Positions 10,606 to 21,965 of a stretch of DNA of 64,000 nt are shown here, piece by piece. The stretch's first letter is position 1, and every line of letters begins with the position of its first letter. Under the pieces are notes generated by a model, which saw only the letters and a program-made list of their open reading frames with translations, was not told the DNA's origin and did not search any database. The DNA is from Nemertoderma westbladi. Taxonomy: Eukaryota; Xenacoelomorpha; Nemertodermatida; Nemertodermatidae. The position numbers and the translations under genes are program-made. Location: assembly GCA_032718475.1 (NCBI GenBank), contig JAUCBJ010006576.1, positions 26,349-90,348 on the forward strand, in the 5' to 3' direction.

Positions 10606-11905
10606 TGTACGCGCTTTTGAAGACCTTTAGCAGTTTAACCTGCCAAAATTTATATGTCTTTTGGTTTATAAATATACTTTAGAAGATGACAAATATTTAA
10701 TACCAATAAACACAACATTAGCAGAAGCCAGCCTAGTGCGCGTCCATTCACCCGCTGGATAGTCCCGGGAGACTGGATTCTGAGGGCTTAGATTATTATT
10801 GCAGTGAAGCTTACTGTATTGTATTATTCGATTGATCGTTAATAATTAATTTCTGACTAATATTATTTACTTTCGGGAAATATTAACAGTTCCTTTAGGA
10901 CGTGGCGCTCTATCTAAGTAAACCGAGATATGACTTATACTAATCACAACGGTAAGTCGGTAAGGCTTAAGATTCACGTATGAGGCGCATTCTTTAGGAA
11001 ATGCTTAGTTATCAATCACAATCATGCACACTACCGGTAACACACAATACTGCACACTAATTTGCCGACCGTCAATGAATTTTATCATATATAAAGAGAA
11101 CAGCAACGGACCAATGTAGTGCTTATCAAATAGCATTAAATTCACTACAAACCACAACAATATAAGTCGCAATTGCTATATATAACCCGTCTCTCTAACC
11201 TGTAGTGTATCAAGAAAATTGGGAAATTTGGGTTCTTTATATATGTTCTCCAAATAATATTCAACCAAAACACAACAGTAAATAGCAGTATAATAATGTA
11301 TGTTGAACCGATAATATAAAAATAGAAACCAGTTGACATGAATTGATATATGATGTGGACTGTGTATTGGATTGATTTGAGTTGCATTGAATTGATAACA
11401 GTCATACGTTCTATAATTTAAGCCTACTAATGTTTCTTCTAAAAGTATGAAACGCATTGATTCTAGAGCCGTTGTTCCTGGCCTAGACAGCAATAACAAC
11501 AAAGTATCAAGAAAAAACAGTAAGACTGAACACTCTCCTTATGATCGACCGAAAAGCTACACGTCGACAGGAAAAATCGCTCTGATTGGCTCAAGCCAAA
11601 CAAAGAACCATGCGTCCAATGGCTGTTTCCATGTCAGCAACCAGCTGTTAGATGTCGTAATATGAATCGTCACAGCTAAGCTATGAAAGGTATTTGTCGC
11701 ATTGCAGGTTTTTTGCCTTACCATGTCCGCTAAAACACGTATATAGCAGAATGACTTTTATGTCCGTTAAAACACCTGTAACGGTACCTTGCGGGCGAGG
11801 GGAATATATATACAGTTAGAGAACCTTTTTAGAGTATTCCAGCGCCTGGGGGGAAACTGGATTGCGAAGCAAAAGGGCCAGTTATATCCCACAGAAGCTT
11901 TTACA
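10606..11905 (-). repeat. LTR of BEL element 1 (5' LTR), ~1300 bp
   Basis: Begins TGTACGCGC and ends CTTTTACA on the plus strand, the expected TG...CA ends. A near-identical copy forms the split 3' LTR of element 2 (30914-31002 plus 53765-54952), and a diverged copy lies at 15836-16995. Two direct repeats of ATGTCCG(C/T)TAAAACAC (near 11722 and 11758) lie towards the U3 end in element orientation and may be regulatory. A 72-codon ORF on the plus strand is also present in the element 2 copy, simply because the LTRs are nearly identical. Confidence 0.8.
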
Positions 11906-14900
11906 CTAATCTACTAGATAATCGCTAAAATAACATTCTACTAAATAAAATTAAAGAAAACGATTATAATAAAATTACATAATAATACATACATAAATAT
12001 AAAATAATAAAAACAAATATAAAATAATATAGTCACACACCCACTCCAGACGCTGTTACGTTGGGGAGTCCCTAGATGTTTGTTGGATTAGGGAGGTGGT
12101 CGTGGGAAGAGTATCTTGCCTTCCATAGTTTCCGGAGAGTTCTCTGTCTCTTTCCAGTAAACATAAACGACCAACTGGGCGATTGAGCTGCTGCGTCTCG
12201 AAGACAATTCCCGGTTTCTTAAAGTTCGTCGCATGACGACGAGTTCTACCGATCGCACCAAACCATCATCCGAGATATGAGTCTCGATGATACGACCTGT
12301 CTGCCACCGCTTACGTGGAAGATCTGAATCCACAATAAGGACCATGTCTCCGGCGCTGACGTTTTCTTGCTGCGCAAACCACTTAGTTTGAAGTTGTAGC
12401 GTAGGCAGATAATGTTTTTCGAAATGGTCAGCGAAACGACGGGATAACAACTGTATAAGTTGCCAAGTTTGCCGGCAGTATTCGTCTCCATCTGTGATTT
12501 CCGATCGTGGGAGCATGGCTACAGGTTTCTTCAGTAGGAAGTGCGCGGGTGTTAGCGCTTCCAGGGAATCGGGACTCGATGAGACTGGCATAAGCGGTCT
12601 CTCGTTGAGATAGGCGGCGATTTCCTCCATTAACGTCCGCAAAAGTTCGTCGGTGAGAAACGCGCGGCACGGCACTATAAAGTGAAATGCGGTCTTCACG
12701 CTCCTGATTAATCTCTCCCAACTTCCTCCCCACCAAGGGGCGTCGGCGGCGTTGAAGGTCCAGCTAGATGCTGTTACCCTTAGCTGATCGTCCACCTGTC
12801 TTTGGTTCCAATATTTGACGTAAGCCTTGATTTCATTGTTGGCACCAATGAAGTTCGTTCCCTTATCAGATCTCATCGTGTTACTAGTTCCAAAGCGAGC
12901 GATCTGTCGGCGTAAGCTCAACATGAAGCTATTGGTAGATAAATCGTTCACCATATCGAGATGGATAGCTCTACAAGTCATACAGACAAAGATGACACAC
13001 CATCTCTTGACTATAGTCCTAGCACGATATACTTCAATAGGGCCAAATAAATCCACACCGGTATTGGTAAAGGGTGGTTCATAGAAGCTTACTCATTCCC
13101 TAGGTAATTCTGCCTCTCGCTGTGTTAAAGGCCTACTGAACGCTTTCCTACAGGGTATACAGTTCCTAAGAACTTGGTTCAGAGCTCTACGGGGTTTATG
13201 AAAATAATAGCGAGTTCGAATTTCGCTAAGAACTCGTTCTCTACCAGCATGATAAAGCTTACTGTGAACATCTACAATCATCTTGATTTGTATTTCAAGA
13301 TTTCTAATGAGTATGGGAAACTTAGTGTCAAAGGATAATGGAGCATTCGTTAATCTTCCTCCAACGCGTATTAACCCTTCTATCATTGTGCTAGAGAAAC
13401 GATCCCTTAAGTGCATCTGTGGATTTCTCAACAACAGGAAATACTTATCGGAATCCTCATAGCATTGCAGGAGTCTCAGTATCTGCTTATTGGTTTCTTC
13501 ATGCTCCTGGTAACTGATCTTCTCCTTCAGAAACCTGTCTGATATCTTGTATTTGGGAAGATCTTTAACAACATGTACCTGCGCAGATGTCAGTGGAGCG
13601 GTATCACTAGTGGTCTTCGTCCTGGAGTAGTGATGATGAAAACATCGCTTTAAATATGTAACGGCCTTACAGAGCCGATTCCAGGAACTATAGTGATGTA
13701 TCGCTCTCTGCAGGAGGGGTGAGAGTCCTTGCGAGACGTCTGGTGTTCCAGATTTCCAATCTCTCTCTCTGATTTCCACAACAGACTTATTTGTGGCTGT
13801 GGGTTTTGGATCCAAAGTGTCGTCTCCGGAAGTGTGCAGTACAGACAGATCTATCATGGGTTTTAGTAACTTCGATTTACTCGCCCGGGTTTTAGGTTTG
13901 ACTTTCTCCGCCCCCTTGGCTTGTCTAATCTCCGCCGTAGTAAGATGAGGAGGCCATTCATCCTCTTCCTTGCTTAGGAAGTCGGGTCCACCTAACCAGT
14001 CTGGAGTATCTATCAGTTCTTGTGGAGTTGCTCCCCTGGAGGCGATGTCGGCTGGATTAATCGTCCCAGGGCAATGTCTCCATTGATCTATCTTCGTGCG
14101 ACTAAGTATAATGGCTACTCTGTTGGTAACGAAGACGCTGAACTGACAGACTTCATTGGTGATATACTCCAACACGAGCAAAGCATCGGTCCAATAGACA
14201 GTTTTCTCCAGTGGATAGTCTATCTGTTCTGTTACATTCCGGCCGATGGCTGTAGCATATAGAGCCGCTTTTAACTCCGCTCGAGGAACTTTCAACTTGT
14301 TGTTTATCAATGCCTTAGAGGTAACCAAGGCGACCTTGATTCCATCCGGAGTTTCAACTCTCAGGTAGGCTACTATACCTATTCCCATATCGCTGGCGTC
14401 TCCAAACACATGGAGTTGATAGGAATACGTAGGGAGAACATGACCAAAATATGAACGGGAAATTAGAAAGTTCTCGATGGATGGTAGAGAATCCTCCCAT
14501 TTCATCCACTTCTTTAATAGTTCTCCCTTAAGTGGATCGTCCCATGAGTGGTTTTCAAGCCACATTTGTTGTACTAAACTCCGAGCAGTCAATATAACTG
14601 GGGTAATAAATCCCAATGGATCGAAATAAGTGCTCAGGATACTTAGACAAATCCGTTTAGTCCGAACTGGATTATCTCGCTGTTTTAGCTGGAAAAACAG
14701 GATATCTCTCTCTGTGTCCCATTTCAAACCAAGCGTCTTGGTTTCTGGAAGATCGTCCTTGATTAGGTCTAGATCTTTAACTCCTCGGTCTTCTACAGGG
14801 ATCGATTCCAGAAACTCCCGGGAGTTGCTGGTGAATTTAGTTAATCGAAATCCACCTCTTTTCAAGCACTCTACCGTTCCTTTGGCGACCTCAATGGCTT

Positions 14901-15835
14901 CTTCCACCGATGGGAGGGACTTTAAATTGTTGTCCATTGTTTGATGTTGTCGATAACCTCTTTGGAGAAGGCGTCCCGGTTGTCATCAGCAGTGGTACGC
15001 ACTACTGAGCAGGCGTTTGAAGGACTCGAGATGATCCCAAAAGCCTGGATGGTCATCCAGTACTCCACCGGTTTCTGGTTGTGGTCTCCGTCAGGCCACC
15101 ACAGAAATCGTAGGGTGTCTCGATCTCTATCCAGCGCCTTAACTTGTAAGAACATGCCTTCTATATCGGAGGCGAAAGCGATTGAATATTGTCGTTATCT
15201 TAAGAGTATTCCCAACAAGGATTGGAGTAAGTTGGGTCCTGGCAACAACTCGGAGTTAAGGGATTGGCCCATGTAGAGGGCGGAGCCGTCAAATACTACC
15301 CGGACTTCGTTGGGTTTACCGGGTTTGGGAACATAATGATGTGTTAGATAGTACGTTCTCTCAGTTATGGGTGTTTCTTCCGGTACTCGCTCCGCATATC
15401 CCTTGTCAATGAATTTCTTCAGCTGGGTCTTGTACATCTCCTTAGCTGAAGCATTTGCCGTAAGGCGTCGATGTAGTTGCGCAATTCTCTTCTCCGCCAA
15501 GGGTCGGTTGTTTATAAAATTGGGTTCTCGCCGTCGGAAAGGCAGACCAATCTCATACCTACCTTGATCTTTAAGAAAACGTGTAGTTGTTTCCTGTATC
15601 TGCTTGGCTCTTTCTTCTTCTACCGATAGGGCCTTATCGTAGGAATTGGGCTCTACAGCCTCTTGAGTAAAGAATCGTACGGCGTGTTCATCACGAGTCT
15701 TCGCGTTGTAGCGATCTATCACTTCATTCAGTTCGTCGTTGTAATCTACTTGTCCAGCTGGATGAATGAGGTGACATAAGTTCACTTGGTTTTGCCAAGT
15801 TTCATTTTCCGTAAGGAGGTCGATGGTATTCTCCT
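11906..15835 (-). mobile_element. BEL/Pao element 3, truncated older copy
   Basis: Sequence homologous to the pol half of element 1, diverged by visibly more than element 2 is. It starts at the equivalent of element 1 position 124 and stops inside the pol region just before reverse transcriptase. Gag, protease and the 5' leader are missing. Its left edge is exactly the LTR of element 1, so element 1 most likely inserted here. Its right edge is exactly the end of a diverged LTR at 15836. Confidence 0.8.
12088..15835 (-). pseudogene. BEL pol pseudogene of element 3 (RT, RNase H, integrase, DUF5641)
   Basis: Contains recognisable reverse transcriptase, RNase H (HVFGDASD), integrase zinc-binding and core (MDLFGP, SDKGTNF, WGGSWERL) and DUF5641 segments. 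It is broken in several places: an in-frame TAA at 15195-15197; a small deletion near 14930-14940 that removes codons including the Tyr-Met of the YMDD catalytic motif and shifts the frame; an in-frame TGA at 13093-13095 where element 1 has CGA; and a frameshift near 12235 that alters the C-terminus. The right end starts abruptly in the linker before reverse transcriptase. It is not functional. Confidence 0.9.
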
Positions 15836-16995
15836 TGTTCGCGCTTTCAGACCTTTAGCAGTTTAACCTGCCAAATTGGGATGTCTTCTAGATAATAGAT
15901 CGTCTTTAGCCTATGACAAGTATTTGATACACTACATTAGCCGAAGCCAGTCTATGCGCGATCATTCACCCGCTGGATATACCCGGGAGACTGGATTCGG
16001 AAGCCTAACCGTATTGCGGGGTAGGCCTACTGTATTATTCGACTGATCGTAATATATAATCTCTGACAAATATTATTCACTTTCGGGAAATATTAACAGT
16101 TCCTTTAGGACGTGGCGCTCTAAATATGTAAACAGAGTTATGACTTAAACTAGACACAACGGGATGGCTATAGATTCACGTATATGGCGCATTCTTTAGG
16201 AGATGCTTTGTTATCAGTCACAATCATACACAATACTGCACCATGCTGCACACTAATCTGCCGACCTTCACTAAATTTAGTCACATATAAAGAGCTAGAC
16301 TACATGTAGGGCCTATAAAATAGCATTAGATTCACTTCAAACCACTTAATGTAAGTCGCAATCGTTATATGTAACCGGTCTCTCTAACCTTTAGTATATC
16401 AAGAAGATTGGGGTTTTATGATTATTTATCGATATTCTCCAAATATAACAACATTCCATCAACTGATAACAATTAATAACCGACAGTAAATAGCAGTAAA
16501 ATAATGCGGTGTTTGTATGTGATCAGGTTTGTGATAAGTTCGTGAATTATGATAACAGTTATACGTTTCTATGATCAAAGCCGTTCTAATGTTCGGCTAA
16601 AGTCTGAAACACAGAATAATTCCACAGCCGATGTTCTGGGCTCAGGAAAAAAGGTAAACAAAGACCATAATGCATTGCGCGATTTCCCGGAGGCTTCTGT
16701 GTAAATAAAATGAAAATCGCTCTGATTGGTCGAGTCGAACAAAGAACAAAGAAAAGCTCCACGTCGACATATCAGCTGATAGATGTCGTCATCTGAACTA
16801 CACTGTATCAAGAGTATTTTGGCGTATTGCGGCATAAAAATGGCTTGTTATGTCCGCTAAAGTACACATACAGAAAAATAGCTTTTTATGTCCACTAAAA
16901 CACCTACACAGTAAGAAAACCGCTTTTTATGTCCGTTAAAACACATAAAGAGTACTTTGCGGGAAAAATGACTAGTTATATCCGCAAAAGCCTTT
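15836..16995 (-). repeat. Diverged BEL LTR, ~1160 bp
   Basis: Begins TGTTCGCGCTTT and ends CCTTTACA. It aligns along its length with the LTR at 10606-11905 but with many substitutions and indels, so it is an older or different subfamily. It is probably the 5' LTR of element 3, with the leader, gag and protease deleted between them. A solo LTR is the alternative, but no matching 5-bp duplication is seen (TCCTT on the left, TGGTG on the right). Three to four copies of TTATGTCC(G/A)(C/T)TAAAACAC occur at 16848-16944 near its U3 end. Confidence 0.7.
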
Positions 16996-19245
16996 ACATG
17001 GTGTGATGTAGAGCACATTATGGAAGTGAGTGGTGTGATGTAGATAGTTCAGTATGGAAGCGAGTGGTGTGATGTAGAGCACATTATGGAAGCGAGTGGT
17101 GTGATGTAGATAGTTCAGTATGGAAACGAATGGTGTGATGTAGAGCACATTATGGAAGAGAGTGGTGTGATGTAGATAGTTCAGTATGGAAGCGAGTGGT
17201 GTGATGTAGATAGTTCAGTATGGAAGTGAGTGGTGTGATGTAGATAGTTCAGTATGGAAGTGAGTGGTGTGATGTAGATAGTTCAGTATGGAAGTGAGTG
17301 GTGTGATGTAGAGCACATTATAGAAGCGAGTGGTGTGATGTAGATGTTCAGTATGGAAGGGAGTAGTGTGCTGTAGATAGTTCAGTCTGGAAGCGAGTGG
17401 TCTGATGTTGATAGATCAGCATGGAAGCCAGTGGTACGATGTAGATGGTTCAGTATGAAAGCGAGTGGTGTGATGTAGATAGTTCAGTATGGAAGTGAGT
17501 GGTGTGATGTAGATAGTTCAGTATGGAAGCGAGTGGTGTGATGTAGAGCACATTATGGAAGCGAGTGGTGTGATGTAGATAGTTCAGTATGGAAGCGAAT
17601 GGTGTGATGTAGAGCACATTATGGAAGAGAGTGGTGTGATGTAGATAGTTCAGTATGGAAGCGAGTGGTGTGATGTAGATAGTTCAGTATGGAAGTGAGT
17701 GGTGTGATGTAGATAGTTCAGTATGGAAGTGAGTGGTGTGATGTAGATAGTTCAGTATGGAAGCGAGTGGTGTGATGTAGAGCACATTATGGAAGCGAGT
17801 GGTGTGCTGTAGATAGTTCAGTATGGAAGCGAGTGGTGTGATGTAGATGTTCAGTATGGAAGCGAGTAGTGTGCTGTAGATAGTTCAGTCTGGAAGCGAG
17901 TGGTCTGATGTTGATAGATCAGTATGGAAGCCAGTGGTACGATGTAGATAGTTCAGTATGAAAGCGAGTAGTGTGCTGTAGATAGTTCAGTATGGAAGCG
18001 AGTGGTCTGATGTTGATAGATCAGTATGGAAGCCAGTGGTACGATGGAGATATTTAAATATGGAAGCGAGTGGTGTGATGTAGATAGTTCAGTATGGAAG
18101 TGAGTGGTGTGATGTAGATAGTTCAGTATGGAAGCGAATGGTGTGATGTAGAGCACATTATGGAAGCGAGTGGTGTGATGTAGATGTTCAGTATGGAAGC
18201 GAGTAGTGTGATGTTGATAGATCAGTATGGAAGCCAGTGGTACGATGTAGATAGCTCAGTATGAAAGCGAGTAGTGTGCTGTAGATAGTTCAGTATGGAA
18301 GCGAGTGGTCTGATGTTGATAGATCAGTATGGAAGCCAGTGGTACGATGTAGATAGTTCAGTATGAAAGCGAGTGGTGTGATGTAGATAGTTCAGTATGG
18401 AGGTGAGTGGTGTGATGTAGAGCACATTATGGAAGCGAGTGGTGTGATGTAGATGTTCAATATGGAAGCCAGTGGTACGGTGTAGATAGCTCAGTATGAA
18501 AGCGAGTAGTGTGCTGTAGATAGTTCAGTATGGAAGCGAGTGGTCTGATGTTGATAGATCAGTATGGAAGCGAGTGGTGTGATATCGATAGATCAGTATG
18601 GAAGCCAGTGGTACGATGTAGAGCACATAATGGAAGCGAGTGGTGTGATGTAGATGTTCAGTATGGAAGCGAGTGGTGTGATGTCGATAGATCAGTATGG
18701 AAGCGAGTGGTGTGATGTAGATAGTTCAGTATGGAAGCGAGTGGTGTGATGTAGATAGTTCAGTATGGATGCGAGTGGTGTGATGTAGATGTTCAGTATG
18801 GAAGCGAGTGGTGTGATGTCGATAGATCAGTATGGAAGCGAGTGGTGTGATGTAGATAGTTCAGTATGGAAGCGAGTGGTGTGATGTAGATAGTTCAGTA
18901 TGGATGCGAGTGGTGTGATGTAGATAGTTCAGTATGGAGGTGAGTGGTGTGATGTAGATAGTTCAGTATGGAAGCGAGTGGTGTGATGTAGAGCACATTA
19001 TGGAAGCGAGTGGTGTGATGTAGATGTTCAGTATGGAAGCGAGTAGCGTGCTGTAGATAGTTCAGTCTGGAAGCGAGTGGTGTGATGTAGATAGTTCAGT
19101 ATGGATGCGAGTGGTGTGCTGTATGTAGATAGTTCAGTATGGAAGCAAGTGGAGTGATATAGATAGTTCAGTATGGAAGCGAGTGGTCTGATGTTGATAG
19201 ATCAGTATGTAAGCCAGTGGTACGATGTAGATAGTTCAGTATGGT
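16996..19245. repeat. Satellite array, ~34-bp unit, about 66 copies
   Basis: A 2.25 kb array of units beginning TATGGAAGCGAGTGGTGTGATG. Most units end in TAGATAGTTCAG (34 bp) and others in TAGAGCACAT (32 bp). Larger blocks of several units recur, indicating higher-order duplication (for example, 17041 onward resembles 17521 onward). ORFs on both strands here are translations of the repeat and are not genes. The array starts directly at the right end of the diverged LTR. Confidence 0.95.
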
Positions 19246-19420
19246 ATTCTAGCAGTACTGTTAATTCTTAAGAAGAAGTTATGGTGATAGAGAAACCATC
19301 ACTGTTAATATACCATTCAAAACATAATGGTTAGCTGTGGGGGATTCTGTTACAGGAACATGTTTGTTAATATCTTGAAATCCATGTATAACTAGTCACA
19401 CCTTTATATAAACATTTCCA

Positions 19421-21640
19421 TTATTGTCGACTTTGTCTCTTATCACCCATTTCCACTGATACTTTACTTATTTCTTCATATACATTACGCATTTTCCAGT
19501 TCTCCAGCTTTGCTTTATATTTTTCTGTGAAGTATATTTCATCAATTCCATAGCGTTTAATTGGTTTAATTACTCTTGTTGGTCTTTCTGATGAACCATC
19601 AGAATTCATTTCCATTTTAGACAAATCAATTGATGGAGATGAATTATTTGTGTCATCATCATTTGCACTTTTATTTTTCACTGTAACAGACTGTAAGACA
19701 TTATTTTCAATGCATTTCATAGTTTGAGTATCTTCTTCTGAACTTACTTCAGCCTTACTTACAATACCCGAATCTTCAGATGATCTTTGAAGATATCTTG
19801 AGTGTACTTTAATAACAAATCCACCATGACGAACAAAAACAATTTCACTATCAGATCCAAATTACTCTTGCCAGACCATGTCACCCCTTGTTCCAATTAG
19901 AGTCACATAATGCAACTCATAAATAACATAATAAGGTAATAACATAAAATGCAACTCGTGTTGAATGAATCCCATTCAAAATGTTCCTGATGGTAGAACA
20001 ACTTGTGTTATAATCTAGCATTTGTGGATCTGCATTTAGAACTGGGGGGATATATGGATTTCTCCCAAAGACAAATTGATATGGAGAAAACCCATTCCGA
20101 TTAGCTAAACTATTCTTTGCCAATAGAGCATATCCTAAAAACAGAAATAGTTGGATTATCATGGCGCATTTGGTAATAATTTCTTTCAATATTCCATTGC
20201 ACCTTTCACAAACTCCATTTCACAAACTCCGAATATGCTGCAGTTGTTAGTAACTTTGAACCAAACTTCCCTCTGAAGATCTTCATCAACTCATTAACAA
20301 ATTTATCACCATTATCAGATAAAAGTGTTCTTGGAACACCATAATGTTGTAACCATTATTTAACCATTACTAGTACCATTACTAGTAACCATTACTTAAA
20401 TATCATAAATAATAGTTTCTGACAATTTATCAGCAACTAAAGAAGCCATTGAAATTCATGTAGCTAAATCAATCATATGGAACAATTATAATATTGCAGT
20501 ATTATAGGAACAGTATATGCTGCTTCAAAGGCACTGGATCAACCCACTCAGTTAGATCCAGAACACCAATCTCTCCAAAATCATGAGCTAATGGGAGGGG
20601 TACTTTAAGTCTTGGTACTGGTTTTGCATTTTCAAGACAAATAGTACATTTCATGTTACTAATTTCAGTGACTAGGATGGCCAAATTGTGAATGGATTTT
20701 TTCTGCTACTTCCTTTGCAGACTTTCTATGCTCAACAGTATTAGAACTTTCACAATTTTCAGGATCAGTAGCAAAATCCTTTAAATTAAAAGTAACTTAT
20801 TCATTGACTGATATCTGTTTATTAAAAGTTTGCATGATTGTTTGATCCAGTAATGGTATACAAACTTTTATACTTTTTTAGTCTGTGGAAAGGCAATAGT
20901 TTTTCATAATATAGATCCTGTTTTAAAAGAAACATCTTTATTTATGTAGAGTTTGGCTAAGGACATACGGTTTAGAAGTAGAGGACAAGTACCAGTAACA
21001 ACATCAGTCATCAAGGTCATTTCTTTTCTAAACATGAATACTGGAATGGCAGCTGTAAACATCGAATTTTTTATACCTCCATTTCCAAACTTATACCTGA
21101 ACTGGATGACAAAATTTTTGGTTTCTTATTATATTTGTTACCTAAAATTTCAATGAATTTTCTATACCATTGGTCTCCACACTCTGTTTTTGTTGCAACT
21201 GAATCAATTATTCCAACCTCACGCAGTTCTGCAAAACAATCAGTCTCCCCTAATGTGACAATATCATCAAATTGTTCATAATCTTCTACCAAAAGATTGT
21301 TCTCATTCCTGTAATTCTTAATAGGATAATTTTTCTTTGAACACCCTGACATCAAATTAAACCTGTTGCCACATATATAGCATTGCATTATATCTCCCAA
21401 TTGTATATCTTTTGGATTCAGATTTGGTTTAGGTCCATAAGGGACACTAAACTGTGAGTCATTCCTATTTCCTGATTGTGATTCTACTCTCAAGTTTCTT
21501 CCAGAATAAGCTTGACTATTACATCTCTTATCTGTGAAATATCCCCTGTTATAAACTTGCTTATTTACATTCCAAGCAGCTAGGGCATATTCTACTACTT
21601 CATCTTTTTCAAATGCAGGTAGATCATCTAAGCCTTATGA
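19421..21640 (-). pseudogene. Decayed Copia-superfamily retrotransposon (gag end, protease, integrase, RT start)
   Basis: Read on the minus strand. A gag-like tail runs from about 21640 and includes a damaged zinc knuckle, CYICGNRF...C (21071-21493). It is followed by a protease-like IDSVATKTECG in which the usual DSG glycine is changed. Integrase fragments follow: CTICLENAKPVPR and LPLAHDFGE (20502-20684), then KNSLANRNGFSPYQFVFGRNP (19917-20189). The last piece, 19421-19720, ends in a WKMRNVYEEI stretch like the segment leading into Copia reverse transcriptase. Much of the integrase core and all of the reverse transcriptase are missing, and frames are broken. The Copia assignment is from motif memory and could be off at clade level. 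No flanking LTRs were recognised. Confidence 0.65.
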
Positions 21641-21710
21641 AATGTGCTGAAAAAGTGCTGTTTCCGCTTTGGAAATCACACACATTGTCATCTAGGTTAT
21701 CATCACATAA

Positions 21711-21934
21711 GGCCCGTTCACATCCAACGGAACGGTACACCGCGCGGTGTACCGCAGGGCCAGCGGTACACCGCTGACTGTGAACGACCCAACAGGTAGT
21801 TGTGCGCAAACCGCGCGGTTTACCGCAGCCCATTTAAACAATGTTAAAACAATTAATGTAATTTCCTGTTGAATTCACAGTCGACAGATAGACTGTCAGT
21901 TACCGCAATGGTACTGTTGGGTGTGAACGGGCTC
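21711..21934. mobile_element. Short non-autonomous DNA transposon (MITE), ~224 bp
   Basis: Imperfect terminal inverted repeats: GGCCCGTTCACATCCAAC at the left end, and the complement of GGGTGTGAACGGGCTC at the right end. The interior contains GC-rich palindromic blocks around ACCGCGCGGT. It has no coding capacity. The termini suit a hAT-like family, but I could not identify a convincing 8-bp target duplication. Confidence 0.6.
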
Positions 21935-21965
21935 CGGGTAGTGTACCGCTGGCTCGGAGGTCAGA

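Larger units (their letters stand above)
1..11905 (-). mobile_element. BEL/Pao LTR retrotransposon, element 1 (3' end outside window)
   Basis: A nearly complete BEL/Pao element read on the minus strand. From 5' to 3' it has an LTR (10606-11905), a repeat-rich leader (8370-10605), one intact gag-pol ORF (267-8369) and the start of the 3' noncoding region (1-266). The assignment of the LTR rests on the second family member in this window (element 2), where the same LTR follows a polypurine tract. The element appears to sit inside an older BEL copy: at 11906 the sequence continues with material homologous to position 124 onward of element 1 itself, without a polypurine tract. The 3' accessory region and 3' LTR are expected to the left of base 1, so the target duplication cannot be checked. 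Confidence 0.85.

Noticed and set aside
11447-11665. 72-codon ORF conserved at 11447-11665 and 54494-54712
   Set aside because: The two regions are near-identical LTR copies, so conservation reflects recent common origin; the peptide has no recognisable features.
17953-18715. ORFs across the 34-bp satellite
   Set aside because: Pure translation of tandem units, with repetitive peptides on both strands.
16996-19245. CRISPR-like array
   Set aside because: Units are contiguous tandem repeats without unique spacers, in an animal genome.
19330-19365. Polypurine tract and LTR start at GTGGGGGATTCTGTTACAGG beside the Copia remnant
   Set aside because: It would be on the plus strand while the Copia coding fragments are on the minus strand, and no second LTR copy was found.
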